A DNA stretch of 64,000 nucleotides, taken from the NCBI RefSeq assembly GCF_015223065.1, contig NZ_JADFBY010000003.1:519165-583164 (forward strand), read 5' to 3'. This document shows positions 41,462 through 50,911 of the stretch, in pieces (position 1 is the first letter of the stretch; the number at the start of each line of letters is the position of its first letter). The DNA is from Mucilaginibacter sp. JRF (GTDB lineage Bacteria > Bacteroidota > Bacteroidia > Sphingobacteriales > Sphingobacteriaceae). The notes beneath the pieces are model-generated. The model worked only from the letters and a program-made list of their open reading frames with translations, did no database searches and was not told the DNA's origin. The position numbers and the translations under genes are program-made.

Positions 41462-43318
41462 CTATTTTGCCGCCAATGCGTTATTTGCCGGTTTAGCGGC
41501 AAGCTTTTGCTTAAGCCAGGCAATATTGTATTTTTCTATCTCGGTGAGTTTGCTTTCAACATCAGTATATTTAGGATCAAAGTCATAAATATGATATGAA
41601 AAAAATTCGTTCATTTTCGCATCCTTAAATTTGTAATTATGCGAGGCGTATATTTCATTAATGATATATTTAAGATAGCTGGTTTTCAAATAATCAGTTT
41701 GAATTGTTCCTTTTTTGCTGGCATAGCTATAACAGCCTTGCAAATAGGAGTCGTTCATTTTAACTAAACTGGCACAGGCAAACATTCTTCCCTTCTCTAT
41801 CGCTTCCATTTTATCATCTTTAATTTTAAAGTACTGATAAACCGGCGCTTCAAATAAAGTATCGGTATCGCTCGCGTCTATACCAACGTAGGCTGAGTAT
41901 TTTATCTCGACCAAAGAGTCGGTCAGCATTTTCAGATCAAGGTCTTTGCATTCGGCTTTTGGGGTTTCAAATTCTTCATACAAATAGTTATCAATCAGCC
42001 CGGCATTATATAGCTTGTTGTTTACAGCATCAGTTACGATGGCGTTCTTTTCATCATAAAATTCAGAACGGCCACCCTGGTAATAATCGCGGATAGTATA
42101 AATCAAGGCAGATAAAGCATTATCGGCATTTTCAGCCGTTTTTTGCGGTGCCGAAACAATGTACTTATCACTATAATCATACATCTCTACATTTTTTCGC
42201 AGCGGATTTTTAAATTGAAGTATGCGTTTGTGCAGATTAAGATCAACCAGATACGATGGAGCAATATAGACGGACTGATGGTAATGGCGAGAGTTCATCT
42301 CGGTTATATTATCCGGGTCGGCTGCTTTTATCTCCTGTCGATTAAATATCGGGAGCTTCGCCAGTATATCGGTAAATTTAACATCGGGCGCGGGCGCTAT
42401 TTCAAAGCTTTTGGTAAAGCTGAAAAACTTGTCGCCTTGTTGCAATATGGCCAGCGTGCTATCAGTTTGTACCGGAAAGATACGATCGTACTCAACAGGC
42501 ACCACTAACTTACCGCTCAGGTTGTACAGGCCTTTCTTTTTATCTTTTTCAACCTCAATAAAACCATTTAAGGTGGTGTTGAAACCATGTATCAAATCGT
42601 ACTGAACGGGTATGATCTCCTTCATATCAGGGCCTACAAGTCCCATCTTATTGTATGAGTCCTCATCATCCGTATTCCATTTGCCATAACCTACCTGAAA
42701 ATAGGTTTGCTTATTGTAGTGCGTGAACCACATTACCGTATCGTAAGTGTTTCTAAGTATTTTGCTCTTTTTAAAGGCTTCGAGTGTGATGGGTGAGTAT
42801 ATATCCTCGTCAGACAGGGTTTTGGTTCTGATCAGGTTTTCGTACACCAGGCAATCGGCCAGGTAATTGCTGGCATCCATCTTAACAATATGCAGTTTGC
42901 CCTCCTGCTTGCGAAGGCTTAATACCAATGTAGATGTGTTATTTGAAAATCCCTTACTATTTAAAGTAACAGGTATACTTACCGAAACTGAAGGGGTATT
43001 TAAATCGTCGAACTTTGCACTTTCAATTACAAGGGTTGACTTAACCAATACTTGTTGGCCGCCTGTTGAGCTGGCTTTGCCCATAAGCGTGTTAAGCACC
43101 TGCAATACCTGTGGTACGTTGCGCAAATTTTCATCAAAAAAGGTAAGTGCTGAGTCGGTTTCGCCTTTAGTTAGCTTATCATTAAAGTTGGCTAAGAACG
43201 AAACGTAGGCAATATTATCATTACCGGCCATGTTTTTTTTGGATGGCCAAAAAACAAAGGCCAATACCGCTAACACAAAAATGCCACCGGCAATGCCGAT
43301 CAAAGGTTTAGTTTTCAT
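41462..43318 (-). CDS. WG-repeat and YARHG-domain membrane-anchored protein
   Basis: A 618-residue protein from the ATG at 43318, which puts a membrane helix (GIAGGIFVLAVLAFVF) near the N-terminus; a longer TTG start adds 26 residues and is less likely. Two WG-type repeats lie at about 200-260 (IIPVQYDLI, KKGLYNLSGKLVVPVEYDRIF). The C-terminal segment MNEFFSYHIYDFDPKYTD is a YARHG domain, an extracellular module of unknown role. It probably faces the periplasm. It is followed after 2 bases by the DUF2306 gene. Confidence 0.8.
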   Translation of the reverse strand: MKTKPLIGIAGGIFVLAVLAFVFWPSKKNMAGNDNIAYVSFLANFNDKLTKGETDSALTFFDENLRNVPQVLQVLNTLMGKASSTGGQQVLVKSTLVIESAKFDDLNTPSVSVSIPVTLNSKGFSNNTSTLVLSLRKQEGKLHIVKMDASNYLADCLVYENLIRTKTLSDEDIYSPITLEAFKKSKILRNTYDTVMWFTHYNKQTYFQVGYGKWNTDDEDSYNKMGLVGPDMKEIIPVQYDLIHGFNTTLNGFIEVEKDKKKGLYNLSGKLVVPVEYDRIFPVQTDSTLAILQQGDKFFSFTKSFEIAPAPDVKFTDILAKLPIFNRQEIKAADPDNITEMNSRHYHQSVYIAPSYLVDLNLHKRILQFKNPLRKNVEMYDYSDKYIVSAPQKTAENADNALSALIYTIRDYYQGGRSEFYDEKNAIVTDAVNNKLYNAGLIDNYLYEEFETPKAECKDLDLKMLTDSLVEIKYSAYVGIDASDTDTLFEAPVYQYFKIKDDKMEAIEKGRMFACASLVKMNDSYLQGCYSYASKKGTIQTDYLKTSYLKYIINEIYASHNYKFKDAKMNEFFSYHIYDFDPKYTDVESKLTEIEKYNIAWLKQKLAAKPANNALAAK

Positions 43319-43449
43319 GCCGCTAATATATTTATTGGCAGTGAAATTCCATAAGTGCAAGAATTTCACGATCGTCAAATTTTGATTGCTCAACACTTGC
43401 AGGCTATTATAATATTATTAGTTTTGGTACCGTATTTTTTAAATTTTTC

Positions 43450-45276
43450 ATGAAAGCCATCCTAACCTTATCAATGCTTGCCGGCATGGCAGCAGGCGCC
43501 TTCGCGCAAAACAAGTATGAGTACAGTGTCGATCTGCTCAACATCAAAAACGACCAGGTTGAGGTAACCCTTAAAACACCTCAGCTCAAAAAAACCGACG
43601 TTATTTTCGCCTTCCCTAAAGCTATACCCGGCTCGTACGCCCGTAAGGATTTTGGCCGGTTCATTAACGATCTGCAAGCCTTTGATAAAGACGGAAAACC
43701 GGTAAAGGTTACCAAGCAAGGCAAAAACCAGTTCGTAATTAAGAACGCCGCGCAGCTTGCCGTTATCAAATACAAGGTGAGCGATACCTGGGACAGCAAG
43801 CACGACGATTTTATTTTTCAGCCCGGTGGTAGTAATATTGAGGCCGGTGTGAACGTAGTAATGAACAACCATGCCTTTTTTGGCTATTTTGAGGATGATG
43901 CACAACTACCATTTGAGATAACGGTTAGCAAACCCGACGATTTTTACGCCGCCACCCACCTTGATGTTGACCGCTCCGCGCCGGGTAAGGACGTTATTAA
44001 AGCTAAAAACTATGTTTACCTGGCCGATAACCCGGTGATATATGCCAAGCCTGATACCACATCATTCAACATTGGTAAAACTAAGGTTAATGTTTCGGTT
44101 TATTCGGCCACGGGCAAGGTGAAAAGCGCGCAGGTAGCCGAGTATTTAAAACCACTGGCCGGCGGATTAGATAAATTCTTTAACGGGCTGCCTGTACCAT
44201 CGTACCAGTTTCTGTATTATTTTGAGGAATCGGGTAAGGGATTGACCGATCGTGATAAAGGCGAGGGTGGCTTCGGGGCATTGGAGCATAACTATTCGTC
44301 GCTTTACTACCTGCCCGAGATCGCTTTTGAAAAACGACTGATCTCGATGATCAACGAGGTTTCATCGCACGAGTTTTTGCACATACTTACGCCGCTTAAC
44401 CTGCACAGTAACGAGATAGAGAATTTCAATTTCTCGTACCCGCAAATGTCGCAGCACCTGTGGTTGTACGAAGGGGTTACCGAGTACTTCTCGAACCTGG
44501 TGCAGCTGCAAAACAAAACCATTACCGAGAAAGAGTTTTTTGAGGAGATGCGTAAAAAGATAAACAGCGCCGAGGAGTTCGGCAACTTCTCGATGACGGA
44601 AATGAGTAAGCGTGTAATGGAAGATGCTTTTCAGAAGAAATATAGCAGCGTATATAGCAAAGGCGCGCTGATAGCGTTTTTACTGGATATCGACATCAGA
44701 GAAAAAACCAACGGACAAAAAGATCTGCGGAGCGTTATTACATCGCTAACCAAAAAATATGGCCCAAGCAAACCATTTGATGACAATGCCTTTATTGCCG
44801 AGTTTGTGGCCGCCGCCCATCCGGATGTTAAGGTATTTATGGATAAATATATTGTTGGCGCTAACCCGCTGCCTTTCGCTGAATATTTTAACAAGCTGGG
44901 TTACGAATATGCCCCAACCAAAAGTATTCCGGTATACTACCCCGGCAAAACGCCGTTAAAGTATGATGAGGCAACCAAGAGCATTATGTTTACCGATGTA
45001 GAGAAGAACGCGCTTGGTGTAAAGAATGGTGACGTATTCAAAGCCATAGATGGCGTTGAAATAACCGAAGATAATATTGATGGCATATGGGATGAATATT
45101 TTGGTAAGAACACCCAGCATCCCTCAATAGCGATAGCCATTATTCGTAACGGTACGCACCAGGTTTTAAAAGGTAAAATATACGAAGGCCGTTTAGAAAT
45201 GAAAAACTATGTAGGCCAGGCTGAGCAAAGTACCACAATGCAGCAGCAAATATTATCAAGCATAAAAGGGAGTTAG
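43450..45276 (+). CDS. M61-family metallopeptidase (glycyl aminopeptidase)
   Basis: A 608-residue secreted peptidase (signal peptide, cleavage after AFAQ). The N-terminal beta domain is followed by the zinc site HEFLH (H307, E308, H311) with the downstream Glu in WLYEGVTEYFSNL. A PDZ-like domain fills the C-terminus (about 490-590: ALGVKNGDVFKAIDGVEI). M61 enzymes cleave N-terminal glycine and related residues. All catalytic residues are present. A terminator overlaps its stop codon. Confidence 0.93.
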   Translation: MKAILTLSMLAGMAAGAFAQNKYEYSVDLLNIKNDQVEVTLKTPQLKKTDVIFAFPKAIPGSYARKDFGRFINDLQAFDKDGKPVKVTKQGKNQFVIKNAAQLAVIKYKVSDTWDSKHDDFIFQPGGSNIEAGVNVVMNNHAFFGYFEDDAQLPFEITVSKPDDFYAATHLDVDRSAPGKDVIKAKNYVYLADNPVIYAKPDTTSFNIGKTKVNVSVYSATGKVKSAQVAEYLKPLAGGLDKFFNGLPVPSYQFLYYFEESGKGLTDRDKGEGGFGALEHNYSSLYYLPEIAFEKRLISMINEVSSHEFLHILTPLNLHSNEIENFNFSYPQMSQHLWLYEGVTEYFSNLVQLQNKTITEKEFFEEMRKKINSAEEFGNFSMTEMSKRVMEDAFQKKYSSVYSKGALIAFLLDIDIREKTNGQKDLRSVITSLTKKYGPSKPFDDNAFIAEFVAAAHPDVKVFMDKYIVGANPLPFAEYFNKLGYEYAPTKSIPVYYPGKTPLKYDEATKSIMFTDVEKNALGVKNGDVFKAIDGVEITEDNIDGIWDEYFGKNTQHPSIAIAIIRNGTHQVLKGKIYEGRLEMKNYVGQAEQSTTMQQQILSSIKGS

Positions 45277-45292
45277 TATACTCCCTTTTATG
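45261..45292 (+). terminator. Bidirectional terminator overlapping the M61 stop codon
   Basis: Arms cataaaagggagt (45261-45273) and actcccttttatg (45280-45292) are perfectly complementary around a 6-base loop that contains the stop codon at 45274-45276. Confidence 0.85.
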
Positions 45293-45318
45293 CTAATATA
45301 ATGGTATTAATAGGCTAT

Positions 45319-45669
45319 TTACTTGATCAGCTTATTATCCGTATCCGGGAAAACAAGTATAGGCTCGTATACCTTAGCTTCTTCGCGCTCCATGTAACCA
45401 TAGCTCATAATGATCACAATATCGCCCACCTGGGCCAGGCGCGCGGTGGCGCCGTTTAGGCATATGGTGCCGGTGCCGCGTTCGCCACGTATAACGTAGG
45501 TTTCAAAGCGTGCGCCGTTGTTGTTGTTCACTATCTGCACTTTCTCGTTGGCAATTATGTTTGCCGCATCCATCAAATCCTCATCAATGGTAATGCTGCC
45601 TACATAGTTCAGCTCGGCTTGTGTAACCTTTACCCGGTGAATTTTGGATTTTAACACCTCAATAATCAT
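45319..45669 (-). CDS. panD: Aspartate 1-decarboxylase
   Basis: A 116-residue proenzyme that makes beta-alanine for pantothenate. The self-cleavage site is G24-S25 in [11 protein letters not shown], where Ser becomes the pyruvoyl group; K9 and Y58-region motifs ([19 protein letters not shown]) are present. It follows panC on the same strand after 82 bases, so the two last steps to pantothenate are grouped. Confidence 0.96.
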   Translation of the reverse strand: MIIEVLKSKIHRVKVTQAELNYVGSITIDEDLMDAANIIANEKVQIVNNNNGARFETYVIRGERGTGTICLNGATARLAQVGDIVIIMSYGYMEREEAKVYEPILVFPDTDNKLIK

Positions 45670-45751
45670 GGCGCAAAGTTAGTAATTTGGTTTATAGTAA
45701 ATGTTTAATAGTTAAGCAGGCAATATTTATTTACACTGTATTGATGTTGCT

Positions 45752-46588
45752 TTAACGCACTATCATATTGTCAATCAAGCGTGTATTGCCCACTTTGGCC
45801 GCTACCAATGCAACAACATAAGCCGTGTTTTGATTGGCCGCATGCAGCGTATTGCCATCAACCAGTTCAAAATAATCAAGCTCAACACCCGGTTCGCTGC
45901 TTATAGCGGCTTCGGCCTGTTGTTTTAGTGTGGCTATATCGGTTGTGTTAATGCCATCCTTTACCTGTTGTAAGGTGCGCGAAAGTATCAGCGCATGCCG
46001 GCGGTCATCCACTGTTAAATGCACATTGCGCGAGCTCATGGCCAGGCCGTCGCTTTCGCGTTCGATAGGGCACATCACTAATGTAACGGGCAGCTTCAGC
46101 AGCTCTATCATGCAGTTGATCACCATAACCTGCTGAAAATCCTTTTGGCCGAAGAATGCCTTGTCGGGCTCAACAATATCAAACAGCTTAAAAACAACCT
46201 GGGTAACACCCTGATAGTGCCCCGGTCTGAAAGCCCCTTCTAACAGGCGCTCCAGCTCGCCAATATCTAAATGCCATTGCTCATTGCCGGCATAAATTTC
46301 GTTAACATCGGGGTTAAACAATACATCGCAACCGGCTTGCTCCAGTTTTTGAATATCGGCCTCAATAGGGCGGGGGTATTTCTCGAGGTCTTTAGGATCG
46401 TTAAACTGCGTAGGGTTCACAAAAATGCTGCAAACTACCATGTCGCACTCCTGTTTGGCACGGGCAATTAATGATAGGTGCCCCTGGTGCAGGGCGCCCA
46501 TGGTGGGTACAAAACCTATGGTAGCGCCGTCTTTACGCAAAGGCTGTAAATGCTGCCTTATTTGTTGTTTGGTGGTGAAATTTTTCAA
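45752..46588 (-). CDS. panC: Pantothenate synthetase (pantoate--beta-alanine ligase)
   Basis: A 278-residue enzyme that joins pantoate and beta-alanine using ATP. Motifs: GFVPTMGALHQGHLSLI (H-x-G-H), FVNPTQFNDPKDLEKYPR, FFGQKDFQQ and the KMSKS-like MSSRNVHL. The start codon is TTG (46588); no in-frame ATG lies between it and an upstream stop. It is divergent from the starch-synthase-like gene and lies upstream of panD. Confidence 0.95.
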   Translation of the reverse strand: MKNFTTKQQIRQHLQPLRKDGATIGFVPTMGALHQGHLSLIARAKQECDMVVCSIFVNPTQFNDPKDLEKYPRPIEADIQKLEQAGCDVLFNPDVNEIYAGNEQWHLDIGELERLLEGAFRPGHYQGVTQVVFKLFDIVEPDKAFFGQKDFQQVMVINCMIELLKLPVTLVMCPIERESDGLAMSSRNVHLTVDDRRHALILSRTLQQVKDGINTTDIATLKQQAEAAISSEPGVELDYFELVDGNTLHAANQNTAYVVALVAAKVGNTRLIDNMIVR

Positions 46589-46664
46589 TGCGTTAAAGTG
46601 CTTAAAAAATCCGGCGAAAATGAGTAATTAATTAAAAATATCCAAACTTAAATTGCGCAATTCA

Positions 46665-46694
46665 TTGATAGTTCATATAATATACCTATATTTG
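46665..46694 (+). promoter_or_regulatory. Complete Bacteroidota-type promoter of the starch-synthase-like gene
   Basis: A TTG (46665-46667) stands 19 bases before tatatttg (46687-46694), the textbook TTG-n19-TAnnTTTG arrangement. The ATG lies 53 bases downstream at 46748. This is the best complete promoter in the window. Confidence 0.6.
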
Positions 46695-46747
46695 TACTCT
46701 CAAAATTTTTTTTGACGTCTTAACTTACTAAATACAAATTAATAGAG

Positions 46748-47572
46748 ATGGGTAAATCTAAGCTTTTGTTTATAGCTCATGAAATGTCACCTTTCCTTGA
46801 ACTCACAAAAATTTCTGAAATAGTACGTAATTTGCCGCAAGCAATGCAGGACAAAGGTTACGAGATCCGTATCCTGATGCCTCGCTTTGGCAATATCAAT
46901 GAGCGCAGGAACCGACTACATGAAGTGATCCGTTTATCGGGCATGAACATCATTATTAACGACAACGACAATCCGTTGATCATTAAGGTGGCTTCAATAC
47001 CTTCAGCACGTATGCAGGTATATTTTCTTGATAACGAAGAGTATTTTCAGCGAAAGCACGTATTTACCGACAAGGATGGCAAATTTTACGCCGATAACGA
47101 TGAGCGCATGATCTTCTTTTGCAAGGGCGCGCTTGAAACCGTTAAAAAACTTGGCTGGGCGCCTGACATGATCCACTGCCACGGCTGGATGAGCGCTTTG
47201 GTACCGGCTTACCTGAAAACTACTTACAAGGACGATCCGACCTTTAAAAACTCTAAACTGGTATACTCAATTTACGAGAATGATTTTGCTGGCCAGCTTA
47301 ATGCCGACTTTGCGCAAAAGGCTGTAATGAACGGTATGACCGAGGCACACACCGAGGTTTACAAACCGGCCACCAGTTCAGCACTTTATGCCGGCGCTAT
47401 TCACTACTCGGATGGAGTGGTGCTTGCAGCCGAAAATATTGATGAAGAAGTGTTAAATAGTGTTAAAAACAGCGGGAAACCGGTTTTAGATTATAATTCC
47501 ACCTCGGATGTGGAAAATTATTACAATTTTTACGACGAAATTGCTGATGAGGAATTGGCACAGGTTGTATAA
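46748..47572 (+). CDS. Starch-synthase-like (GT5 N-terminal domain) protein
   Basis: A 274-residue protein matching only the N-terminal Rossmann domain of glycogen/starch synthase (GlgA is about 480 residues). It starts LLFIAHEMSPF and includes 'MPRFGNI', 'ERMIFFCKGALETVKKLGW' and DMIHCHGWMSALVPAYLK. The ADP-glucose motif K-x-G-G-L of GlgA is replaced by E-L-T-K-I, and the C-terminal GT1 domain is missing, so glucan synthesis is doubtful. It has its own promoter and leads a two-gene operon with DUF4270. I recall this placement next to panC as common in Bacteroidota. Confidence 0.8.
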   Translation: MGKSKLLFIAHEMSPFLELTKISEIVRNLPQAMQDKGYEIRILMPRFGNINERRNRLHEVIRLSGMNIIINDNDNPLIIKVASIPSARMQVYFLDNEEYFQRKHVFTDKDGKFYADNDERMIFFCKGALETVKKLGWAPDMIHCHGWMSALVPAYLKTTYKDDPTFKNSKLVYSIYENDFAGQLNADFAQKAVMNGMTEAHTEVYKPATSSALYAGAIHYSDGVVLAAENIDEEVLNSVKNSGKPVLDYNSTSDVENYYNFYDEIADEELAQVV

Positions 47573-47595
47573 AGTTGGATAAGATATTTTAACAT

Positions 47596-48963
47596 ATGAG
47601 ATTTTTCAGATTAGACTTATTAACCCTGTTGATAAGTCTTTTTATTTTAAATAGTTGTAAGAACCCTGATGGTGTTGGTTTAGATGTTGATGAAAACAAC
47701 CAGATAAGCGGAACGCTTGTGGTTGATACCAATATCACCCTGAATACCGTACCCGAGGATTCGGTGATCGTATCAGATCTTGGACGTTCAACTTTGGCAT
47801 ATTTTAATGATGCCGAGCTTGGGCTTACTGAATCAGCCCTTGCTACTGATATTAATTTACCCGGCGGTACTGCTTATACAAAGCCTACCGGAGAGATCAG
47901 GATCGACTCGGCCGTATTAATGCTTAAGTATGCAACATCCGGCTTTTATGGTGATTCACTAACATCCAATTATAAACTGGATGTTTATCAGCTTAGTGAA
48001 AAACCGATGAGTGTTTCTTACTACAACAGTAAAACGTGGACACATTCTAACATACTGCTTGGTACAAAAACTTTTTTGGCTCGCCCGCATGATAGTATTA
48101 GAATTACTTCGATAGTTGATGGCGGACCTGATACCGCAATAAGAGTGGTGCCGCAGATACGTGTTAAACTTGATCCGGAACTGGCATACAGCTGGATCAC
48201 ATCAACACAAGCAGCGCAATCAAATTTGGCATTCCAAAATTTAGCTAAGGGCTTTTATGTGAAACTTGACCCAGCCGGCACTACCGGGTCAGGAGGTATA
48301 CTTACTTTAGGTTCGTCAAGCGATTCATTGGCCATTTATGTAAGAGTTACTGAAAATTCAACTACTGATACCGCCATTATAGGCTTACCTATAAGCCGTT
48401 ATATTAACGAGATAAAGCATACTTACAGCGATAATGTAAAGGCAGCGCTTGCCAACACTACATCAAGCAACACAACTGCTTACCTGCAAGGTATGGGCGG
48501 CCTGCGTGTAAAGGTTAACTTTGATAAGCTAACCGAAACATTGCCGAAGGATATCATCATTAACCGTGCTGAGCTGGTTATAGCACCTAAAGCGGGCACC
48601 TTAACGCCGTACGCACCATTGCCAAAGCTTACCATGTATAAGTCGGACCTTGCACGTCAGCGTACTTATATTGAGGATATGGTAAATGGAACGGCAAACT
48701 TTAGCTTGCTGTTTGGCGGATATTATTCGATCCCGGTAAAAAATGAGTACAGGTTTTTGTTAACCTCATACCTGCAAAACCTTGTAACTGGCAAGGTAAA
48801 AGATTATGGCACTTACATAGCAGCCGATAATGAGGCTACAAGCTCAACAAGTTCAACACCGAGTATTTCGGCTACGGCTTACCCAACGGCACGTACCGTA
48901 TTGGTAGGTAAAAACTCACCTTACAAGGTTCAGCTTAAAATAATATACACTAAAATAAAATAA
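47596..48963 (+). CDS. DUF4270 lipoprotein
   Basis: A 455-residue lipoprotein (lipobox LNSC, Cys about residue 21). The mature part is beta-rich and repeats Asp/Thr-rich strands; the start 'CKNPDGVGLDVDENN' and LGLTESALATDINLP are DUF4270 hallmarks. The family is confined to Bacteroidota and has no known function. It follows the starch-synthase-like gene after 23 bases. A strong terminator follows. Confidence 0.9.
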   Translation: MRFFRLDLLTLLISLFILNSCKNPDGVGLDVDENNQISGTLVVDTNITLNTVPEDSVIVSDLGRSTLAYFNDAELGLTESALATDINLPGGTAYTKPTGEIRIDSAVLMLKYATSGFYGDSLTSNYKLDVYQLSEKPMSVSYYNSKTWTHSNILLGTKTFLARPHDSIRITSIVDGGPDTAIRVVPQIRVKLDPELAYSWITSTQAAQSNLAFQNLAKGFYVKLDPAGTTGSGGILTLGSSSDSLAIYVRVTENSTTDTAIIGLPISRYINEIKHTYSDNVKAALANTTSSNTTAYLQGMGGLRVKVNFDKLTETLPKDIIINRAELVIAPKAGTLTPYAPLPKLTMYKSDLARQRTYIEDMVNGTANFSLLFGGYYSIPVKNEYRFLLTSYLQNLVTGKVKDYGTYIAADNEATSSTSSTPSISATAYPTARTVLVGKNSPYKVQLKIIYTKIK

Positions 48964-48985
48964 GGCTTATATGCCTTATTGGTAT

Positions 48986-49027
48986 AAAAAAAAGACCCGG
49001 TGATCATTTCACCGGGTCTTTTTTTTA
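48986..49027 (+). terminator. Strong terminator after the DUF4270 gene
   Basis: Arms aagacccggtga and tcaccgggtctt (48992-49003, 49009-49020) are flanked by A and T tracts. Confidence 0.9.
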
Positions 49028-49071
49028 TGCGGATGCGCAGATCTTCCTCTGCTTTCAAAATAAGGATTAGG

Positions 49072-49857
49072 TTAAAACTTCACTAAAAAATCTTCTTTAG
49101 CCTGTCCTTTTTTAAAGTATACCAGCCCTATCCAAAACAAATCGACAGTGGCAGTTACCTGCGGGTGTGCCTTTATTTGTGCCCACGCTTCTTTCATGCC
49201 TTCGCTCCAGTATATATCATCAAATATCAACAAAGAGTCTTCGTGCACATAGGGCAGGCACCATTCAAAGTATCGTAAGGTGGCCTCTTTTTGGTGATTG
49301 CCATCTACATATACCAGATCCAGCTTTGGCAGGCTGTTTATGATACTGTAAAGTGTGTCATCAAAATTACCAACGGTAAGCGCAATATCATTAAGCTCCT
49401 GCCCGGCGAATTGCTGCCCAGCCACAGCCGCAGTTTGCGGGCAACCCTCTAACGTATATACTTTAGCTTTTGGCGCGGCTTGTTGCAGGTACAGGGTGGT
49501 AACCCCCAGGCAGGTACCCAGCTCAATAATGCTTTGCGGGTTAGTGAATGCCGCAAGGCGATACAGCAACTGTGCCAGCCTGGGCGGCTTAAGCGCATTT
49601 TTGGCTATCTGGCTAATGTGCTTTTGTTTATTGTTGTTAACATGCGAGCCTGCGCCAAGGTCGGTAACGGTGATTGTCCGGTCATCGGCGAGTAAATGTT
49701 TGCGTACCTGCTCTATATCGGTGTACACTTTTTTGGGCGCAAAATCGTATATTACTTCATCAACCAACTTGTACACGAAAGGCGAGTGGATGCCGTGGCG
49801 GGTTTTTGCCCTAAAACGATGCCGCAGATAGTCGGCAGCAAACCTGATGTTGAACAT
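49072..49857 (-). CDS. Class I SAM-dependent methyltransferase
   Basis: A 261-residue methyltransferase from the ATG at 49857; a longer start at 49926 overlaps the divergent gene. The SAM-binding motif I is IIELGTCLGVTTLYL, with acidic motif II in YTLEGCP and KLDLVYVDGNHQKEATLRYF as motif IV/V. This resembles O-methyltransferases of the Methyltransf_24 group. The substrate is unknown. The N-terminal part (RHRFRAKTRHGIHSPFVYKL) is a conserved basic stretch. Confidence 0.85.
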   Translation of the reverse strand: MFNIRFAADYLRHRFRAKTRHGIHSPFVYKLVDEVIYDFAPKKVYTDIEQVRKHLLADDRTITVTDLGAGSHVNNNKQKHISQIAKNALKPPRLAQLLYRLAAFTNPQSIIELGTCLGVTTLYLQQAAPKAKVYTLEGCPQTAAVAGQQFAGQELNDIALTVGNFDDTLYSIINSLPKLDLVYVDGNHQKEATLRYFEWCLPYVHEDSLLIFDDIYWSEGMKEAWAQIKAHPQVTATVDLFWIGLVYFKKGQAKEDFLVKF

Positions 49858-49898
49858 GGTTGTAAAAATAGATAAATAGTGATACTTTACTGATAAGC

Positions 49899-50756
49899 AT
49901 GTTAAATACCGCAGAAATAAACTCACTGATAAAACTGCTCGACGATCCCGATCAGGAGATATTTGAGCATGTGCATGATAAACTACTTACTTTAGGCGGA
50001 GGCGCCATTGAGCACCTTGAAGCCGCGTTTACCGAAGCTTTTGATCCTTTATTACAGGAGCGTATTGCCAATTTGGTGCATGAGATACAGTTCGGCGCGT
50101 TAAAGAATGATCTGAAATTATGGATACAAAGCGGCGCATTCGATCTGCTGCAAGGCATATTGGTTATTAATCGATACCAATACCCTGATCTGGATGAGCA
50201 AAAGGTGATCAACCAGATAGAGGCCATTAAGCGCGACATATGGCTGCAAATGATGAATGAGGGCAGCCCGGTGGAGCAGGTTAAACTGATAAACCACGTA
50301 TTCTACAATATATATGGCTTTAGCGGCAATACCACTAATCATCAGGACCCGCAAAACAGCTACATTAACCAGGTACTCGAAACCAAAAAGGGCAACCAGA
50401 TATCGCTTGCCATCATCTACTCCATAGTAGCCCAAAAGCTGGATATACCGGTGTACGGCGTAAACCTACCACAGCATTTTATATTGGCTTATTTAGATGA
50501 AGGCCTGCAAAGCGAATTTGAAAGCGGCATACTGTTCTATATTAATGCCTTTAATAAAGGTATGGTGTTCGGTCGCCGCGATGTGGATATGTTTTTGAAG
50601 CAACTGAAACTTGCCCCCGATAAGCAATTTTACGAACCCTGCTCAAACACCGACATTATTAAGCGCGTACTCCGCAACCTCATCAGCGCCTACGAGCATT
50701 TAGGCTCCGCCGATAAAGTAGCCGAGCTGAATGAACTACTGAGGATAGTGGAATAG
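49899..50756 (+). CDS. SirB1-family protein with transglutaminase-like domain
   Basis: A 285-residue protein. An N-terminal helical/HEAT-like part is followed by the SirB1/transglutaminase-like core: KKGNQISLAIIYSIVAQKLDIPVYGVNLPQHFIL, with the conserved His, and FGRRDVDMFL. The usual catalytic Cys of true transglutaminases is not seen, as is typical of this family. The role is unknown. Its stop codon lies inside the first 7-base-repeat array; the next gene is convergent. Confidence 0.82.
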   Translation: MLNTAEINSLIKLLDDPDQEIFEHVHDKLLTLGGGAIEHLEAAFTEAFDPLLQERIANLVHEIQFGALKNDLKLWIQSGAFDLLQGILVINRYQYPDLDEQKVINQIEAIKRDIWLQMMNEGSPVEQVKLINHVFYNIYGFSGNTTNHQDPQNSYINQVLETKKGNQISLAIIYSIVAQKLDIPVYGVNLPQHFILAYLDEGLQSEFESGILFYINAFNKGMVFGRRDVDMFLKQLKLAPDKQFYEPCSNTDIIKRVLRNLISAYEHLGSADKVAELNELLRIVE

Positions 50757-50910
50757 TGAGTGGTGAGAGGTCAGTAGTGAGTGGTGAATAGTGAGTGTTG
50801 TGCTACGAAAGATATTGGTAAATAATGTTTTGTTGAATCATTAACTATTCATTCCACAATTCTGACCATTTACAATTGACCACTAACCACTCACCATTCA
50901 CTATTAACCA
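50741..50910. repeat. Pair of inverted 7-base-repeat arrays between convergent genes
   Basis: The left array (50741-50796) is eight heptads such as agtgagt, ggtgaga, ggtcagt, ggtgaat. The right array (50841-50910) is ten heptads on the opposite strand sense, such as ctaacca, ctcacca, ttcacta, ttaacca. The left array includes the last codons and stop of the SirB1-like gene; the right one ends next to the stop codon of the esterase gene. About 44 bases of ordinary sequence separate them. Confidence 0.75.
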
Positions 50911-50911
50911 C

